A DNA stretch of 10,439 bases, from NCBI GenBank assembly GCA_044370695.1, contig JBILVB010000131.1:1-10439 (forward strand), given 5' to 3'. Below, one piece after another: positions 1 through 7,519 of this stretch. The position numbers were made by a program, and so were the translations under genes. The notes beneath the pieces were generated by a model that worked only from the letters and a program-made list of their open reading frames with translations, did no database searches and was not told the origin of the DNA. How positions within the stretch are numbered: position 1 is the first letter of the stretch; each line of letters opens with the position of its first letter. The stretch comes from JBEIFW01 sp044370695. Lineage in GTDB: Bacteria; Actinomycetota; Acidimicrobiia; Acidimicrobiales; Ilumatobacteraceae.

Positions 1-2226
1 CGCGTTCGGGTGCAGGCGGTGGGGTACGGCACGGAAGTGGCGCCGGTGGGCGAGCTGCGGATCGGTCACGCACTCGGGGGAGTTCTGGACCCGGTGGGCC
101 GCGATGCCGGCGGCGATGCAGGCGGCCTCGACCGCCTCGGCCGACTGCGTCGAGGTCCACGCCGTGACCACGGTGTCGAGTTCGCGGCGACCGAAGACGC
201 GGTCGTTGGCGCCCAGGGCCCCCAGCGCGGGCCGGCCGATGAGCTCGGCGAGCGCCCGCCAGGCGTCGTCGTCCTGGCAGGCGATGGCGACCCAGCGGTC
301 CTCGCCGAGACAGGGGTACACGCCGTGGGGGGCGAGGTCCGGGTCGTCGTTGCCGATGCGGCGGGCGGGCCCGCGGCCCGCAGCCGTCGCGAGGAGCGCC
401 GGCGCAAGGAACTGCAGGGCAGCTTCCTGCTGGGCCAGGTCGATCGATGCGGCCTCGCCGGTGCGCCGCCGATGGTCGAGCGCAGCCAGCAGGACGGCGG
501 CGGTCAACCGCGGGGCGACGTAGTCGGTGTAGGCGAGGAACGGGCCGGCCGGAGCCCGGTCGGCCCACCCGGTGATCTCGTAGAACCCGCTGATCGCACC
601 GGCGAGGTTGCCGAATCCGGCCATCGTCGCCATCGGCCCGGTCTGTCCCATCAGGCAGCTCGATACGGTGATCAGCGACGGGTTGTGGGCCTTCAGGTCG
701 GCCGGTGCGAGCCCGAGGCGTTCGAGCACACCGGGGCTGAACGATTCGATCAGGACGTCGGCCCAGCGGGCGAGGTCGAGCACGACCGCCTTCGCCTCGG
801 GCACCGACAAGTCGAGCTGCACGTCGAGCTTGCCGGCGTTCACCGACTGCCATTGCGCGGTGTCCTCCAACCCGTTCGCCGAGCCGGCGAGGTAGGGGCC
901 GGCGGTGCGGATGGCGTCGATGCGGCCTTCGGACTCGACCCGGATGACGGTGGCGCCCCAGTCGGCGAGCACACGGGTGGCCATCGGGGCGGCGACCGCC
1001 CAGCTGAGGTCCAGCACCTTGAGCCCCTCGAACGGTAGGCGGGCGGGGTCGGTCGATTCCGCCGTCGGCCGTCGGAGCTCGGGTACGGCGAGCTCGGCCG
1101 CCAACTCGGCCTCGTGCTCACCGAGGTGCGGTGCCCGCCCGAGGCGGCGCAACGGCACGCTCGAGCGGGCGGCTGGGCCGGGCGCATCGATCTCGCGGTC
1201 GCCGAGATCGATGCGGTCCCAGAAGCCGCGCGCCGCGAGCTGCTCGGAGGCCAGCACGTCGGCCGTGCTGGCGACCGGCGCGATGAGGAGCTTGCGTCGC
1301 ATCGCCTCGGCGAGCAACTCGGCCTTGGTCCGGGTCGCCGTGAACGCCGAGACCGCAGCAGCGGCGTCGTCGAGGATCGTCGGGGCCAGCGCGCCGGAGA
1401 AGATCTGCACGAAGAGCCCCGGCCAGTCGACCCCGGCGAGGTCCGCGGTGCAGAAGCCCTCCTCGTGCACCCACTGCATGAGCCGCGCGGTGAACGGCCC
1501 GACCATGGCCCCGAACAGGAACGTGATCGACACGTGGCCGTCCGCGGCCGGGTAGACGAACCGCAGTTCGTACGGCCCGACGGCGATCCCGCCCGCCGCT
1601 CGCTGATAGGACGCAGCACCGACGGCGGCGGCCAGCACCGAGGTCTGGGTCGCTTGCAGCACACACTGCTGGGCGGACACGTCGACGTGACCGCCCAGGC
1701 CGCACTGGGCCCGGTGGTGCAGCGCGACGAGGGCGCCGACCGCAGCCTCGGCGGCGGCGTGCTGGAACGCCTGGGGAACCGAGATGCGCACCGGCGCCCG
1801 GTCGGCATCGCCGGTGAGCGCGAGCTGGCAGCCGGCGGCGAGCACGGTCAGATCGGTCGCAGGCCAGGAGGCTTTCGGGCCGTCGGAACCGAAGGCGGAC
1901 ACCGAGACGGTCACGAGGTGCGGGTGGCGTCCCCGCCAGGCCTCGAGATCGACGCTCGCACGGTCGAACGCGCCGTTGTCGAGCACCACGTCGGCGGACG
2001 CGAGCAGGGCGTCGAGATCGACAGCCCCGAGGCGCGCGGAGCGCTTACCCCGGTGCTGGGCGAGGTGCCAGGCCCCGGTCCCGGCGATCGTTGGCGACAC
2101 CCGCCGAGCACGGTTGCCCGCCTCGGGTTCGAGGAGGACGACGTCGGCGCCGAGTTGGGCCAGGATCAGTCCGGCGAGGGCGCCGCGGTCATCGGTGAGG
2201 TCGACGATCCGGTAGGGCGACAGCAT
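1..2226 (-). CDS. Tandem-domain class III (CaiB/BaiF-type) CoA-transferase, C-terminus cut off by window edge
   Basis: Starts at ATG 2226 and stays open for 742 codons to base 1 with no stop, so the C-terminus is missing. Domain 1 (about residues 1-375) opens with RIVDLTDDRGALAGLILAQ and GADVVLLEP. After a polar linker (about 375-398), domain 2 opens with FEGLKVLDLSWAVAAPMA (from residue 399) and GATVIRVE. Both are the signature start of the family 'vLDLs..laGP..t..LadlGA.ViKvE'. Family III enzymes move CoA from an acyl-CoA to a carboxylic acid, or racemise or activate acyl-CoAs, through an active-site carboxylate on the motif VDVSxxD/E. Here that motif is VDVSAQQC in domain 1 (Gln187 at the acidic position) and IDLAQQEA in domain 2 (Glu601), so domain 2 looks like the competent one. 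Single-domain members are about 400 residues, so this is a double-length fusion. Substrate is unknown. A TAGCGT -10-like box 8 bases before the ATG suggests its own near-leaderless promoter, although the 46-base gap also allows cotranscription with the upstream gene. Family assignment is very secure; exact reaction is not. Confidence 0.93.
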   Translation of the reverse strand, partial: MLSPYRIVDLTDDRGALAGLILAQLGADVVLLEPEAGNRARRVSPTIAGTGAWHLAQHRGKRSARLGAVDLDALLASADVVLDNGAFDRASVDLEAWRGRHPHLVTVSVSAFGSDGPKASWPATDLTVLAAGCQLALTGDADRAPVRISVPQAFQHAAAEAAVGALVALHHRAQCGLGGHVDVSAQQCVLQATQTSVLAAAVGAASYQRAAGGIAVGPYELRFVYPAADGHVSITFLFGAMVGPFTARLMQWVHEEGFCTADLAGVDWPGLFVQIFSGALAPTILDDAAAAVSAFTATRTKAELLAEAMRRKLLIAPVASTADVLASEQLAARGFWDRIDLGDREIDAPGPAARSSVPLRRLGRAPHLGEHEAELAAELAVPELRRPTAESTDPARLPFEGLKVLDLSWAVAAPMATRVLADWGATVIRVESEGRIDAIRTAGPYLAGSANGLEDTAQWQSVNAGKLDVQLDLSVPEAKAVVLDLARWADVLIESFSPGVLERLGLAPADLKAHNPSLITVSSCLMGQTGPMATMAGFGNLAGAISGFYEITGWADRAPAGPFLAYTDYVAPRLTAAVLLAALDHRRRTGEAASIDLAQQEAALQFLAPALLATAAGRGPARRIGNDDPDLAPHGVYPCLGEDRWVAIACQDDDAWRALAELIGRPALGALGANDRVFGRRELDTVVTAWTSTQSAEAVEAACIAAGIAAHRVQNSPECVTDPQLAHRRHFRAVPHRLHPNA

Positions 2227-2234
2227 GGTCGCCG

Positions 2235-2240
2235 ACGCTA
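2235..2240 (-). promoter_or_regulatory. Candidate -10 element (TAGCGT) for leaderless or near-leaderless CoA-transferase transcript
   Basis: On the minus strand TAGCGT fits the actinobacterial TAnnnT -10 pattern and lies 8 bases before the ATG at 2226, so transcription would start at or next to the start codon. No convincing -35 hexamer is visible. The nearest purine-rich stretch (GAGGG) lies about 15-20 bases before the ATG, too far for a good Shine-Dalgarno site, which favours leaderless initiation. The same hexamer occupies an equivalent place before the SNF2 gene. Inference from sequence only. Confidence 0.4.
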
Positions 2241-2272
2241 ACCCTCGGCCGTCGTGGCCTCGGACGCCTCGA

Positions 2273-3139
2273 TCAACGGTGGGGGCGGGCCACGGCGGCC
2301 GGTCGCAGCGCGACGGCCCCGGAGCGTACGGCGCGGTCCCACACGAACCCGCCCCACCAGCAGCCCACCCCGAGCACGACCAAGCCGGTGGCGGCGCCCG
2401 TCACCCCTGCGGAGGTGGCCTCGACGACGGCTCGGGCGGTCGCGGCGAGATCGGTGACCCACCGCTCGGCCGCCCAGACCGCGAGCCGCGGCACGACGAC
2501 CCACAGCAACCCGGCGGTGATGGCCCACACCCCGACCCGCCGCAACACCCGGGCGCGCCCACCGAGCGCGAAGGCTGCGCCGGCGGCGACGAGCGCCGCC
2601 ATGGCGAGGGGTCCGACCGCGTCGGCGAGCACGGAGCGGGCGGTTCCGATCCCGGGCACCTCGACCGAAGGCAGCTCGATCGGATCGGTGGCGATCTCGG
2701 GCACCGCTGCGGCGAGTCGGGGATCGAGTGCAGCGAGCCGGTCGCGCAGCACGGTGGTCACCACGCCGCTGTCGAGCCGGGTCGGGCGCGTCGGCGTCTC
2801 CCCGAGCGCCGTGGCGTGGGCGGAGGAGACGACTTCGAGCAGGGCATCGGTGAGACGCTTGTCGGCGAGCATCCCGTCGAGCACGCCGGCGAGCCGCGGG
2901 TCCCCCGCCGGGAGGCCCGCAGCCTCGACGGCACCGACGACGGCCCCGGACAGTCGGCGGGCGACCTCGGCTCGGGCCGCAGGATCGTCGAGCACGGCCC
3001 GAGCCACCTTCGACGACCGTTGGGGGTCGCCGACGGTCCGCAGGAACACGAACCCCGCCCACGCCACCGACGCCGCCAGCAGCGCGAGGGCGGTCAGGAC
3101 CCGGGACAGGACGGCCGACGGCGACAGGGGGTGGGCCAC
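2273..3139 (-). CDS. Four-helix membrane protein of unknown function with large extracytoplasmic region
   Basis: 288 residues, starting at GTG 3139 and ending TGA at 2273-2275. I do not recognise a named family. Visible are one N-terminal hydrophobic helix (about 12-34, rich in Ala/Leu/Val), a long soluble stretch (about 35-173, acidic and Ala-rich, with a DPRLAG segment at 80-85 and a DPRLAA segment at 139-144), and a C-terminal bundle of three helices (about 175-193, 203-223 and 246-267) followed by a basic tail ending in RPHR. The basic patch GGRARVLRR (193-201) between helices 2 and 3 suggests that loop is cytoplasmic, which puts the 35-173 domain outside. There are no cysteines in the outer domain and no catalytic motif. 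It lies 39 bases after the SRPBCC gene and 46 bases before the CoA-transferase start on the same strand, so an operon is plausible. The Shine-Dalgarno site is weak. Coding status is supported by a clean hydrophobic pattern and G/C-rich third positions; function is unknown. Confidence 0.82.
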   Translation of the reverse strand: MAHPLSPSAVLSRVLTALALLAASVAWAGFVFLRTVGDPQRSSKVARAVLDDPAARAEVARRLSGAVVGAVEAAGLPAGDPRLAGVLDGMLADKRLTDALLEVVSSAHATALGETPTRPTRLDSGVVTTVLRDRLAALDPRLAAAVPEIATDPIELPSVEVPGIGTARSVLADAVGPLAMAALVAAGAAFALGGRARVLRRVGVWAITAGLLWVVVPRLAVWAAERWVTDLAATARAVVEATSAGVTGAATGLVVLGVGCWWGGFVWDRAVRSGAVALRPAAVARPHR

Positions 3140-3178
3140 TGGTCCGTTCCGTCGGCGGCGGGCGGGCGCTTCTGAGCG

Positions 3179-3649
3179 TTACGCCGGCTGCCGACGGGCG
3201 AGAAGCTTGCCCAGCCGCTTCATCCCCGAGCGGAACCCGGCGGCGCCCGCCCGAGCCACCACCGGTGCGAGGAACCGGGGCACGAGCGGCACCACGACGT
3301 CCTCCCGCCACTCGACCACGGCACCGGCTCCGTCGGGCCGCACCGTGAACCCGGCGGTGCCGGTGAGCACCGGGCCGAGCTTGCGCACCTCGCACGTGCC
3401 GGACCCGGCAGCGTCGTCCCAAGCGCAGGAGACGACCTCCATGCGGTCCTCGAGTGCGAGTCGCCCGAGGCCGGTCCACGCGGTGAAGCGGGCCCCGGGA
3501 GCCGTCGGGTCGCCCGGCGCCACCTCGACCCGGGTCGCCGGGATCCACTCGGCGTGACCCGCCCAGTCGACGAGTTCGTCCCACACGAGGCGCACGGGAG
3601 CGTCGAACCGGTGGATGACGTCGAAACGTACGGAGCCCATGCCCGTCAT
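3179..3649 (-). CDS. SRPBCC-fold protein (polyketide cyclase/dehydrase-like ligand-binding family)
   Basis: 156 residues from ATG 3649 to TAA at 3179-3181. An in-frame ATG at 3640 would give 153 residues and is equally possible, since neither has a strong Shine-Dalgarno site. The N-terminal pattern FDVIHRFDAPVRLVWDELVD, followed by W at about residue 35 and a P-T-R-V strand, is typical of the SRPBCC/START-like helix-grip fold. The central region alternates short beta strands (ARFTAWTGLGRLALEDRMEV; GTAGFTVRPDGAGAVVEWRED), and a C-terminal amphipathic helix (about 128-150, RAGAAGFRSGMKRLGKLL) would close the hydrophobic cavity. Such proteins bind lipids, polyketides or other hydrophobic ligands, and some are cyclases or hydrolase-like. 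No specific ligand can be read from the sequence. It is the first gene of a probable leftward unit with the membrane protein and perhaps the CoA-transferase, which would fit a lipid or acyl-CoA theme, but that is only context. It is divergent from the SNF2 gene. Confidence 0.85.
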   Translation of the reverse strand: MTGMGSVRFDVIHRFDAPVRLVWDELVDWAGHAEWIPATRVEVAPGDPTAPGARFTAWTGLGRLALEDRMEVVSCAWDDAAGSGTCEVRKLGPVLTGTAGFTVRPDGAGAVVEWREDVVVPLVPRFLAPVVARAGAAGFRSGMKRLGKLLARRQPA

Positions 3650-3732
3650 CGTCCCAGCCCGCAGCGCCGCTGTCGTGGCGCAGCGCCCGGTCGGAGGTCA
3701 CGGACGTCCGCAGCCGTGCGGCACCGCGCCGG

Positions 3733-3738
3733 TAGCGT
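3733..3738 (+). promoter_or_regulatory. Candidate -10 element (TAGCGT) for leaderless SNF2-gene transcript
   Basis: TAGCGT (TAnnnT type) ends 7 bases before the ATG at 3746, the spacing expected if that A is the first transcribed base. No Shine-Dalgarno sequence lies between the box and the ATG, and none is visible just upstream, which supports leaderless translation. It lies in the 96-base divergent gap between the SRPBCC and SNF2 genes. No good -35 is seen. I found no TAnnnT box suitably placed for the SRPBCC gene in the same gap. Confidence 0.5.
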
Positions 3739-3745
3739 CGCTTCG

Positions 3746-6667
3746 ATGGGAGCGCCGTCGCTGCAGTGCTCGTGGACCCCGGAGGGTCTCGCGCTGTGGT
3801 CGTGGAACGGGGATGCGCCCGCCGACGGGAACGTCGCCCGCCAGCAGGCCCGTGCGGTCCTCGGGCCGCTGGCGCTCGAGCAGTCGATCGCCGCCCGGGG
3901 CACGGTCCATCTCCCCGGCGGGCGGCGCTCGGGGGTCGGGTTCGTGGTGCTCCCGCCGGACGCCGCGTTCGTCGCGCTGATCGACCGGTACCCCAACGGG
4001 TCGTGGAGCCCGTCGCTGCGGTGGATGCACGCCGCCGCCCGGCTCGCCGGGGCGGCGGGCGCCCGCGGGCTCGTGCTGCCCGATCTCGACGTGGTGGGCC
4101 TCACCTGGCGGGCCCGTTGGCAGCTCGTCGCCGACGCCGGCCTCGACGACGCCATCGCCGCCCTCGAGTCGGCGCGCCCCGCCGTGGTGGGCGCATGCGG
4201 CACCACCGACGACGAGCTCGCTCGCACGGTGGTCGCCGCGCTGTGCGACGCCGCGTGCCGGTGGGTGCTGCGCAGCGAGGGCTGGCGTCCGTCGCTGGGC
4301 ACCGGTCGTTCCGCACCGGTGGTCGCGCTCCGCCGGGTGTGCGATGCGCTGGCCGGCTCGCCCGTGATCGGGGGTGGCACGGCGCGTCACGAGGCCGCCG
4401 TCGCCACCTGGGCCACCGCGCTGGCCGACGCCCGGGATCGCATCGAGGGCGGGCTCGAGGTCACCGCTCGGGCCCGGCTCGTGCCGCCCGAGGCGCCCGA
4501 CGACGACTGGGTCCTCGAACTCGAGGTCCTCGACGACCTCGACCCGTCCCTGGTCGTGCCGTGGGCCGAGATCCTTCACGGCGGGCCGGCGGCGTCGACG
4601 CTCGCCGCCGGCCGATCGCTCGCGCCCCTGCGGCGGCGGCTGTCGCGGCTCGCCGCCCGGGTCGGCGCCCAGGTTCCCGCCCTCGGTGCGCTCCGTGCCG
4701 TGCCCACCCCGGCGGCCGTCGCCCTCGACGCCGTCGGGGTCGGTCACCTGCTCACCGGAGGGCTCGACGTGTGCGAGCGAGCCGGGCTGCCGGTGCTCGT
4801 GCCCGCCGGACTCGTGCGCCGGCGTCGCGCCCGGGTGACCGGTGTGGCCACGCCGTCGGAGACGGGCGGTCCGAGCGGGAACCTCGGCCGGGCGATGGTC
4901 GAGATCGATTGGGGTCTCGCACTGGGAGACGACCCGCTCGATGCCGCCGAGTTGGAGGCGCTCGCTGCGGCCAAGGCGACCGTCGTGCGGGTTCGCGGCG
5001 AGTGGGTGCACCTCGACGCCGAGCAGGTCGCCGCCGCCCTCGAGGCACTGGCCCGGCGCCGGGCCCACGAGGCCACCGTCGACACCGCCGGGCTCCTTCG
5101 CCTTGCGGCGCAGGTCGCCGTCAGCGAAGCGCCGGGCGCGACACCCACGGAGGTCAGCGCCCGGGACTGGCTCGGTGCGCTGCTCGACGGCCTGCCCGAC
5201 GCCTCCCTCGCCGAGGCCGTCGAGCCCGAGGGGTTCGTCGGGTCGCTGCGCCCGTACCAGCGTCGGGCGCTCGGCTGGTTCGACTTCCTCCGCCGGCTCG
5301 GCCTCGGTGGGTGCCTGGCCGACGACATGGGCTTGGGGAAGACCCCGACGACGTTGGCGCACCTCGTCGCTCGCGCCGGCAGCGGTCGTCCGAGCCTGGT
5401 GGTCTGCCCGCTGTCGGTGGTGCACAACTGGGAGGCCGAGGCCGGCCGGTTCGCCCCGTTGCTGCGGGTCGGTGTCGTCCACGGGTCCGAACGGGCCCGG
5501 GGCGAGCAGCTGGCGCTCGTGGCCGCGGAGCACGACGTGCTGATCACCACCTACGGCACGCTGAGCCGTGACCCGGCCGGTTTCGCCGGCGTGGCGTGGG
5601 AGGTGGTCGTGTGCGACGAGGCGCAGGCCGTGAAGAACCACCACACGCACGCCGCCCGGGCCGTTCGACGCCTGCGCGCCGCCCAGAAGGTCGCGCTGAC
5701 CGGCACCCCGATCGAGAACCGGCTGGCCGAGCTCTGGGCGATCCTCGACGCGGTCAACCCCGGCATGCTGGGGGGCATCACCTGGTTCCGGGAGCAGTTC
5801 GCCGCCCCGATCGAGCAGCACGGCGACGAGCGGGCGCTCGCCGAACTCCGCCGGCTGTCGGGGCCGTTCCTGCTGCGGCGCACGAAGGCCGATCGCGCCC
5901 TCGTGCCCGACCTGCCCGACAAGGTCGAGCAGCACTGCTGGGCCACGCTCACCCGGGAACAGGCGTCGCTCTACAAGGCCGTGCTCGACGACTTCCTGGA
6001 GGCGGCCGACGACGAGGGCGGGATGCGGCGCCGCGGCCTGGTCCTGGCCACGGTCACCCGTCTCAAACAGATCTGCAACCACCCGGCCCACTATCTCGGC
6101 GACGGTTCCCGCCTCGGCGGCCGCAGCGGCAAGCTCGCCCGCTTCGACGAACTCGTCGACGAGTTGCTCGACGCCGGGGAACGGGCGCTGGTGTTCACCC
6201 AGTACCGCGAGATGGGCGACCTGCTCGTGCGGCACCTCCAGGAACGACTGGGTCTCGCCGTGCCGTTCCTGCACGGCGGGGTTCCCAAGTCCCGTCGCGA
6301 TGCGATGGTCACCGCGTTCCAGGCCGGGCAGGGTCCGCCGTTGCAGCTCGTGTCGCTCAAGGCCGGCGGCACCGGGCTGAACCTGACCGCGGCGAGCCGG
6401 GTCGTGCACTACGACCGCTGGTGGAACCCCGCTGTGGAGCAGCAGGCGACCGATCGGGCCTGGCGCCTGGGTCAGCAGCGAACCGTGTTCGTCCACACCC
6501 TCGTGTGTCAGGGCACGCTCGAGGAACGGATCGACGCGCTGCTCGCGGACAAACAACGCCTCGCCGGTCTCGTCGTCGGCTCCGGGGAGGCATGGCTCAC
6601 GGAGTTGTCCACCGAGCAGCTGCGCGACCTGTTCCGGCTCGACCCGCCCGGGGACGGCCACCGGTGA
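3746..6667 (+). CDS. SNF2-family ATP-dependent helicase/translocase with N-terminal SNF2-associated region
   Basis: 973 residues. ATG 3746 was chosen because the family-like start (SWTPEGLALWSWNG) follows it directly and a -10 box sits 7 bases before. The frame stays open 64 codons further up, but only as Arg-rich sequence antisense to the SRPBCC gene. The N-terminal ~450 residues resemble the SNF2-associated region of bacterial homologues, with VRVRGEW at 414-420 and a following LDAEQ. The ATPase core shows LRPYQRRALGW, Walker A DDMGLGKT (526-533, Lys532), CPLSVVHNW, the DEAQ box (624-627), TGTPIEN (652-658), GKL (795-797) plus VFTQY, FLHGG (841-845), KAGGTGLNL (872-880), DRWWNPAVE, and the arginine finger motif RAWRLGQ (904-910). 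No motif is missing. Proteins of this type translocate on double-stranded DNA or remodel protein-nucleic-acid complexes rather than unwinding strands. The next gene, a SWIM zinc-finger protein, begins inside its stop codon, so the two are probably made together and may act as a complex. The cellular role is not established; transcription-complex recycling, repair or defence are all possible. Confidence 0.96.
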   Translation: MGAPSLQCSWTPEGLALWSWNGDAPADGNVARQQARAVLGPLALEQSIAARGTVHLPGGRRSGVGFVVLPPDAAFVALIDRYPNGSWSPSLRWMHAAARLAGAAGARGLVLPDLDVVGLTWRARWQLVADAGLDDAIAALESARPAVVGACGTTDDELARTVVAALCDAACRWVLRSEGWRPSLGTGRSAPVVALRRVCDALAGSPVIGGGTARHEAAVATWATALADARDRIEGGLEVTARARLVPPEAPDDDWVLELEVLDDLDPSLVVPWAEILHGGPAASTLAAGRSLAPLRRRLSRLAARVGAQVPALGALRAVPTPAAVALDAVGVGHLLTGGLDVCERAGLPVLVPAGLVRRRRARVTGVATPSETGGPSGNLGRAMVEIDWGLALGDDPLDAAELEALAAAKATVVRVRGEWVHLDAEQVAAALEALARRRAHEATVDTAGLLRLAAQVAVSEAPGATPTEVSARDWLGALLDGLPDASLAEAVEPEGFVGSLRPYQRRALGWFDFLRRLGLGGCLADDMGLGKTPTTLAHLVARAGSGRPSLVVCPLSVVHNWEAEAGRFAPLLRVGVVHGSERARGEQLALVAAEHDVLITTYGTLSRDPAGFAGVAWEVVVCDEAQAVKNHHTHAARAVRRLRAAQKVALTGTPIENRLAELWAILDAVNPGMLGGITWFREQFAAPIEQHGDERALAELRRLSGPFLLRRTKADRALVPDLPDKVEQHCWATLTREQASLYKAVLDDFLEAADDEGGMRRRGLVLATVTRLKQICNHPAHYLGDGSRLGGRSGKLARFDELVDELLDAGERALVFTQYREMGDLLVRHLQERLGLAVPFLHGGVPKSRRDAMVTAFQAGQGPPLQLVSLKAGGTGLNLTAASRVVHYDRWWNPAVEQQATDRAWRLGQQRTVFVHTLVCQGTLEERIDALLADKQRLAGLVVGSGEAWLTELSTEQLRDLFRLDPPGDGHR

Positions 6668-7473
6668 CCCGGATCCGTGGAGCGGCCGGTGCCGGCGTCG
6701 CCGAGCTGGCGGCGCGCGTCGCCGACGGGGCGCGGCTCGGTCGAGGGCGGACGATCGCTCGCCGGGGCCTGGTGGGTTCGCTCGCGGTGACGGCGGGAAG
6801 CGTCACCGCCGAGGTCGAGGGCAGCCGTCCCGAGCCCTACGAGGTCGTGGTTTCGTGCCGGCCGGCCTCGGCGGGCGTGGTGGCCGAGCTCGCCGCCGTC
6901 GTGGCCGACGACGAGCTGGCGGCCCGCCAGTTCGCTCGGGGGACGGTGCGGCCCGGGCTGGTCGATCTCGCGGTGTCGGCCGCCGTCGAGGTGGTGCCCG
7001 AGCCGATGGACGTGTCGTTCTCCTGCACGTGTCCGGATTGGGGCGAGCCGTGCAAACACGCCGTCGCCGTGCTGTTGGCGTTCGCGAGCGCCGTCGACGA
7101 CGACGGCACCGTCCTGCTGCGCTGGCGCGGCCTCGAGCCCTCGACCACGACGCCGTCGGTCGCCGCCCCGTCGGCCCCGGCGACGATCACCGACCTGCTG
7201 GCCCGCCTCCCGCCCGGCGTGCGTCGAGGCGCCGGTGCCGAGCCCACGCCGCCCGTGGTCGGGCCGCCGGCGGACCCGGCGCTCGAGGCGTTCTTCGGCG
7301 GGTCCATGCCGTCGGCGGGGCCTGTCCTGTCCGGGACGGCTCTGGGTGGCGCGCCTGGTTGCGGCCTCGACCTCGGCGGCGGCGGCTCGTTCGTCGTCGA
7401 GGGGATCGACGCCGCCCCCGTGTTGTCCGAGGCCTTGGGCGTGATCGCCGAGGCGCTCGAGTCGTTCTCCTGA
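6664..7473 (+). CDS. SWIM zinc-finger protein, partner of the SNF2 ATPase
   Basis: 269 residues from GTG 6664, overlapping the SNF2 stop by 4 bases (GTGA), to TGA 7471-7473. The reading frame is open much further upstream, but that part lies antiparallel in logic to the SNF2 frame and is Arg/Pro-rich noise, so the GTG is the sensible start. The SWIM motif CxCx(n)CxH is CTCPDWGEPCKH with Cys121, Cys123, Cys130 and His132, expected to bind one zinc and to mediate DNA or protein contacts. Before it lies an alpha/beta region with a beta-rich VSCRPAS strand and a helix (about 72-95). After it come a helix (AVAVLLAFASAV) and a Pro/Ala/Gly-rich tail (from about 155) with a GGGGS-like stretch near 238-242, probably flexible. 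Bacterial SWIM proteins are often encoded next to SNF2 ATPases, and this organisation with stop/start coupling supports joint function. The tail length and sequence look lineage-specific. Confidence 0.9.
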   Translation: MTRIRGAAGAGVAELAARVADGARLGRGRTIARRGLVGSLAVTAGSVTAEVEGSRPEPYEVVVSCRPASAGVVAELAAVVADDELAARQFARGTVRPGLVDLAVSAAVEVVPEPMDVSFSCTCPDWGEPCKHAVAVLLAFASAVDDDGTVLLRWRGLEPSTTTPSVAAPSAPATITDLLARLPPGVRRGAGAEPTPPVVGPPADPALEAFFGGSMPSAGPVLSGTALGGAPGCGLDLGGGGSFVVEGIDAAPVLSEALGVIAEALESFS

Positions 7474-7483
7474 CCGCAGAGGG

Positions 7484-7518
7484 CCCGGCGCGGTGCCACC
7501 GCCGGGCCGTGCGGCCCG
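7484..7518. terminator. GC-rich overlapping inverted repeats after the SNF2-SWIM unit, possible terminator
   Basis: Two mutually exclusive hairpins can be drawn. CCCGGC at 7484-7489 pairs with GCCGGG at 7501-7506, with GGT/ACC closing inside. GGGCC at 7504-7508 pairs with GGCCC at 7513-7517 around a GTGC loop, extended by C7503-G7518. They lie 10-45 bases after the SWIM stop codon and just before the predicted pyr promoter, the right place to end the upstream transcript. There is no T-run, so this would not be a classic intrinsic terminator. In so GC-rich a genome such repeats can also arise by chance. Confidence 0.3.
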
Positions 7519-7519
7519 C

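Noticed and set aside
10..1038. 342-codon plus-strand frame at the left edge
   Set aside because: It lies opposite the second CoA-transferase domain, which has clear family motifs on the minus strand. The plus frame gives low-complexity Gly/Arg/Asp sequence.
2238..3701. 487-codon minus-strand frame overlapping the membrane and SRPBCC genes
   Set aside because: Arg/Gly-saturated out-of-frame shadow, incompatible with the hydrophobic helices and SRPBCC motifs read in the two chosen frames.
3554..3745. 64-codon N-terminal extension of the SNF2 gene
   Set aside because: It is antisense to the SRPBCC coding region, Arg/His-rich and without family similarity, whereas ATG 3746 has a -10 box at leaderless spacing and a family-like first segment.
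3698..6661. 987-codon open frame on the minus strand, opposite the SNF2 gene
   Set aside because: It mirrors the SNF2 codons. Its translation is rich in Gly, Arg, His, Pro and Glu with no domain pattern, while the plus-strand frame shows every SNF2 motif. Long antisense frames are expected at this GC content.
3746..7473. Possible phage-defence island built on the SNF2 gene (DISARM-like)
   Set aside because: No methyltransferase, phospholipase-D, DUF1998-type or nuclease gene lies nearby. The flanks are metabolic genes and there is no mobile-element or tRNA boundary.
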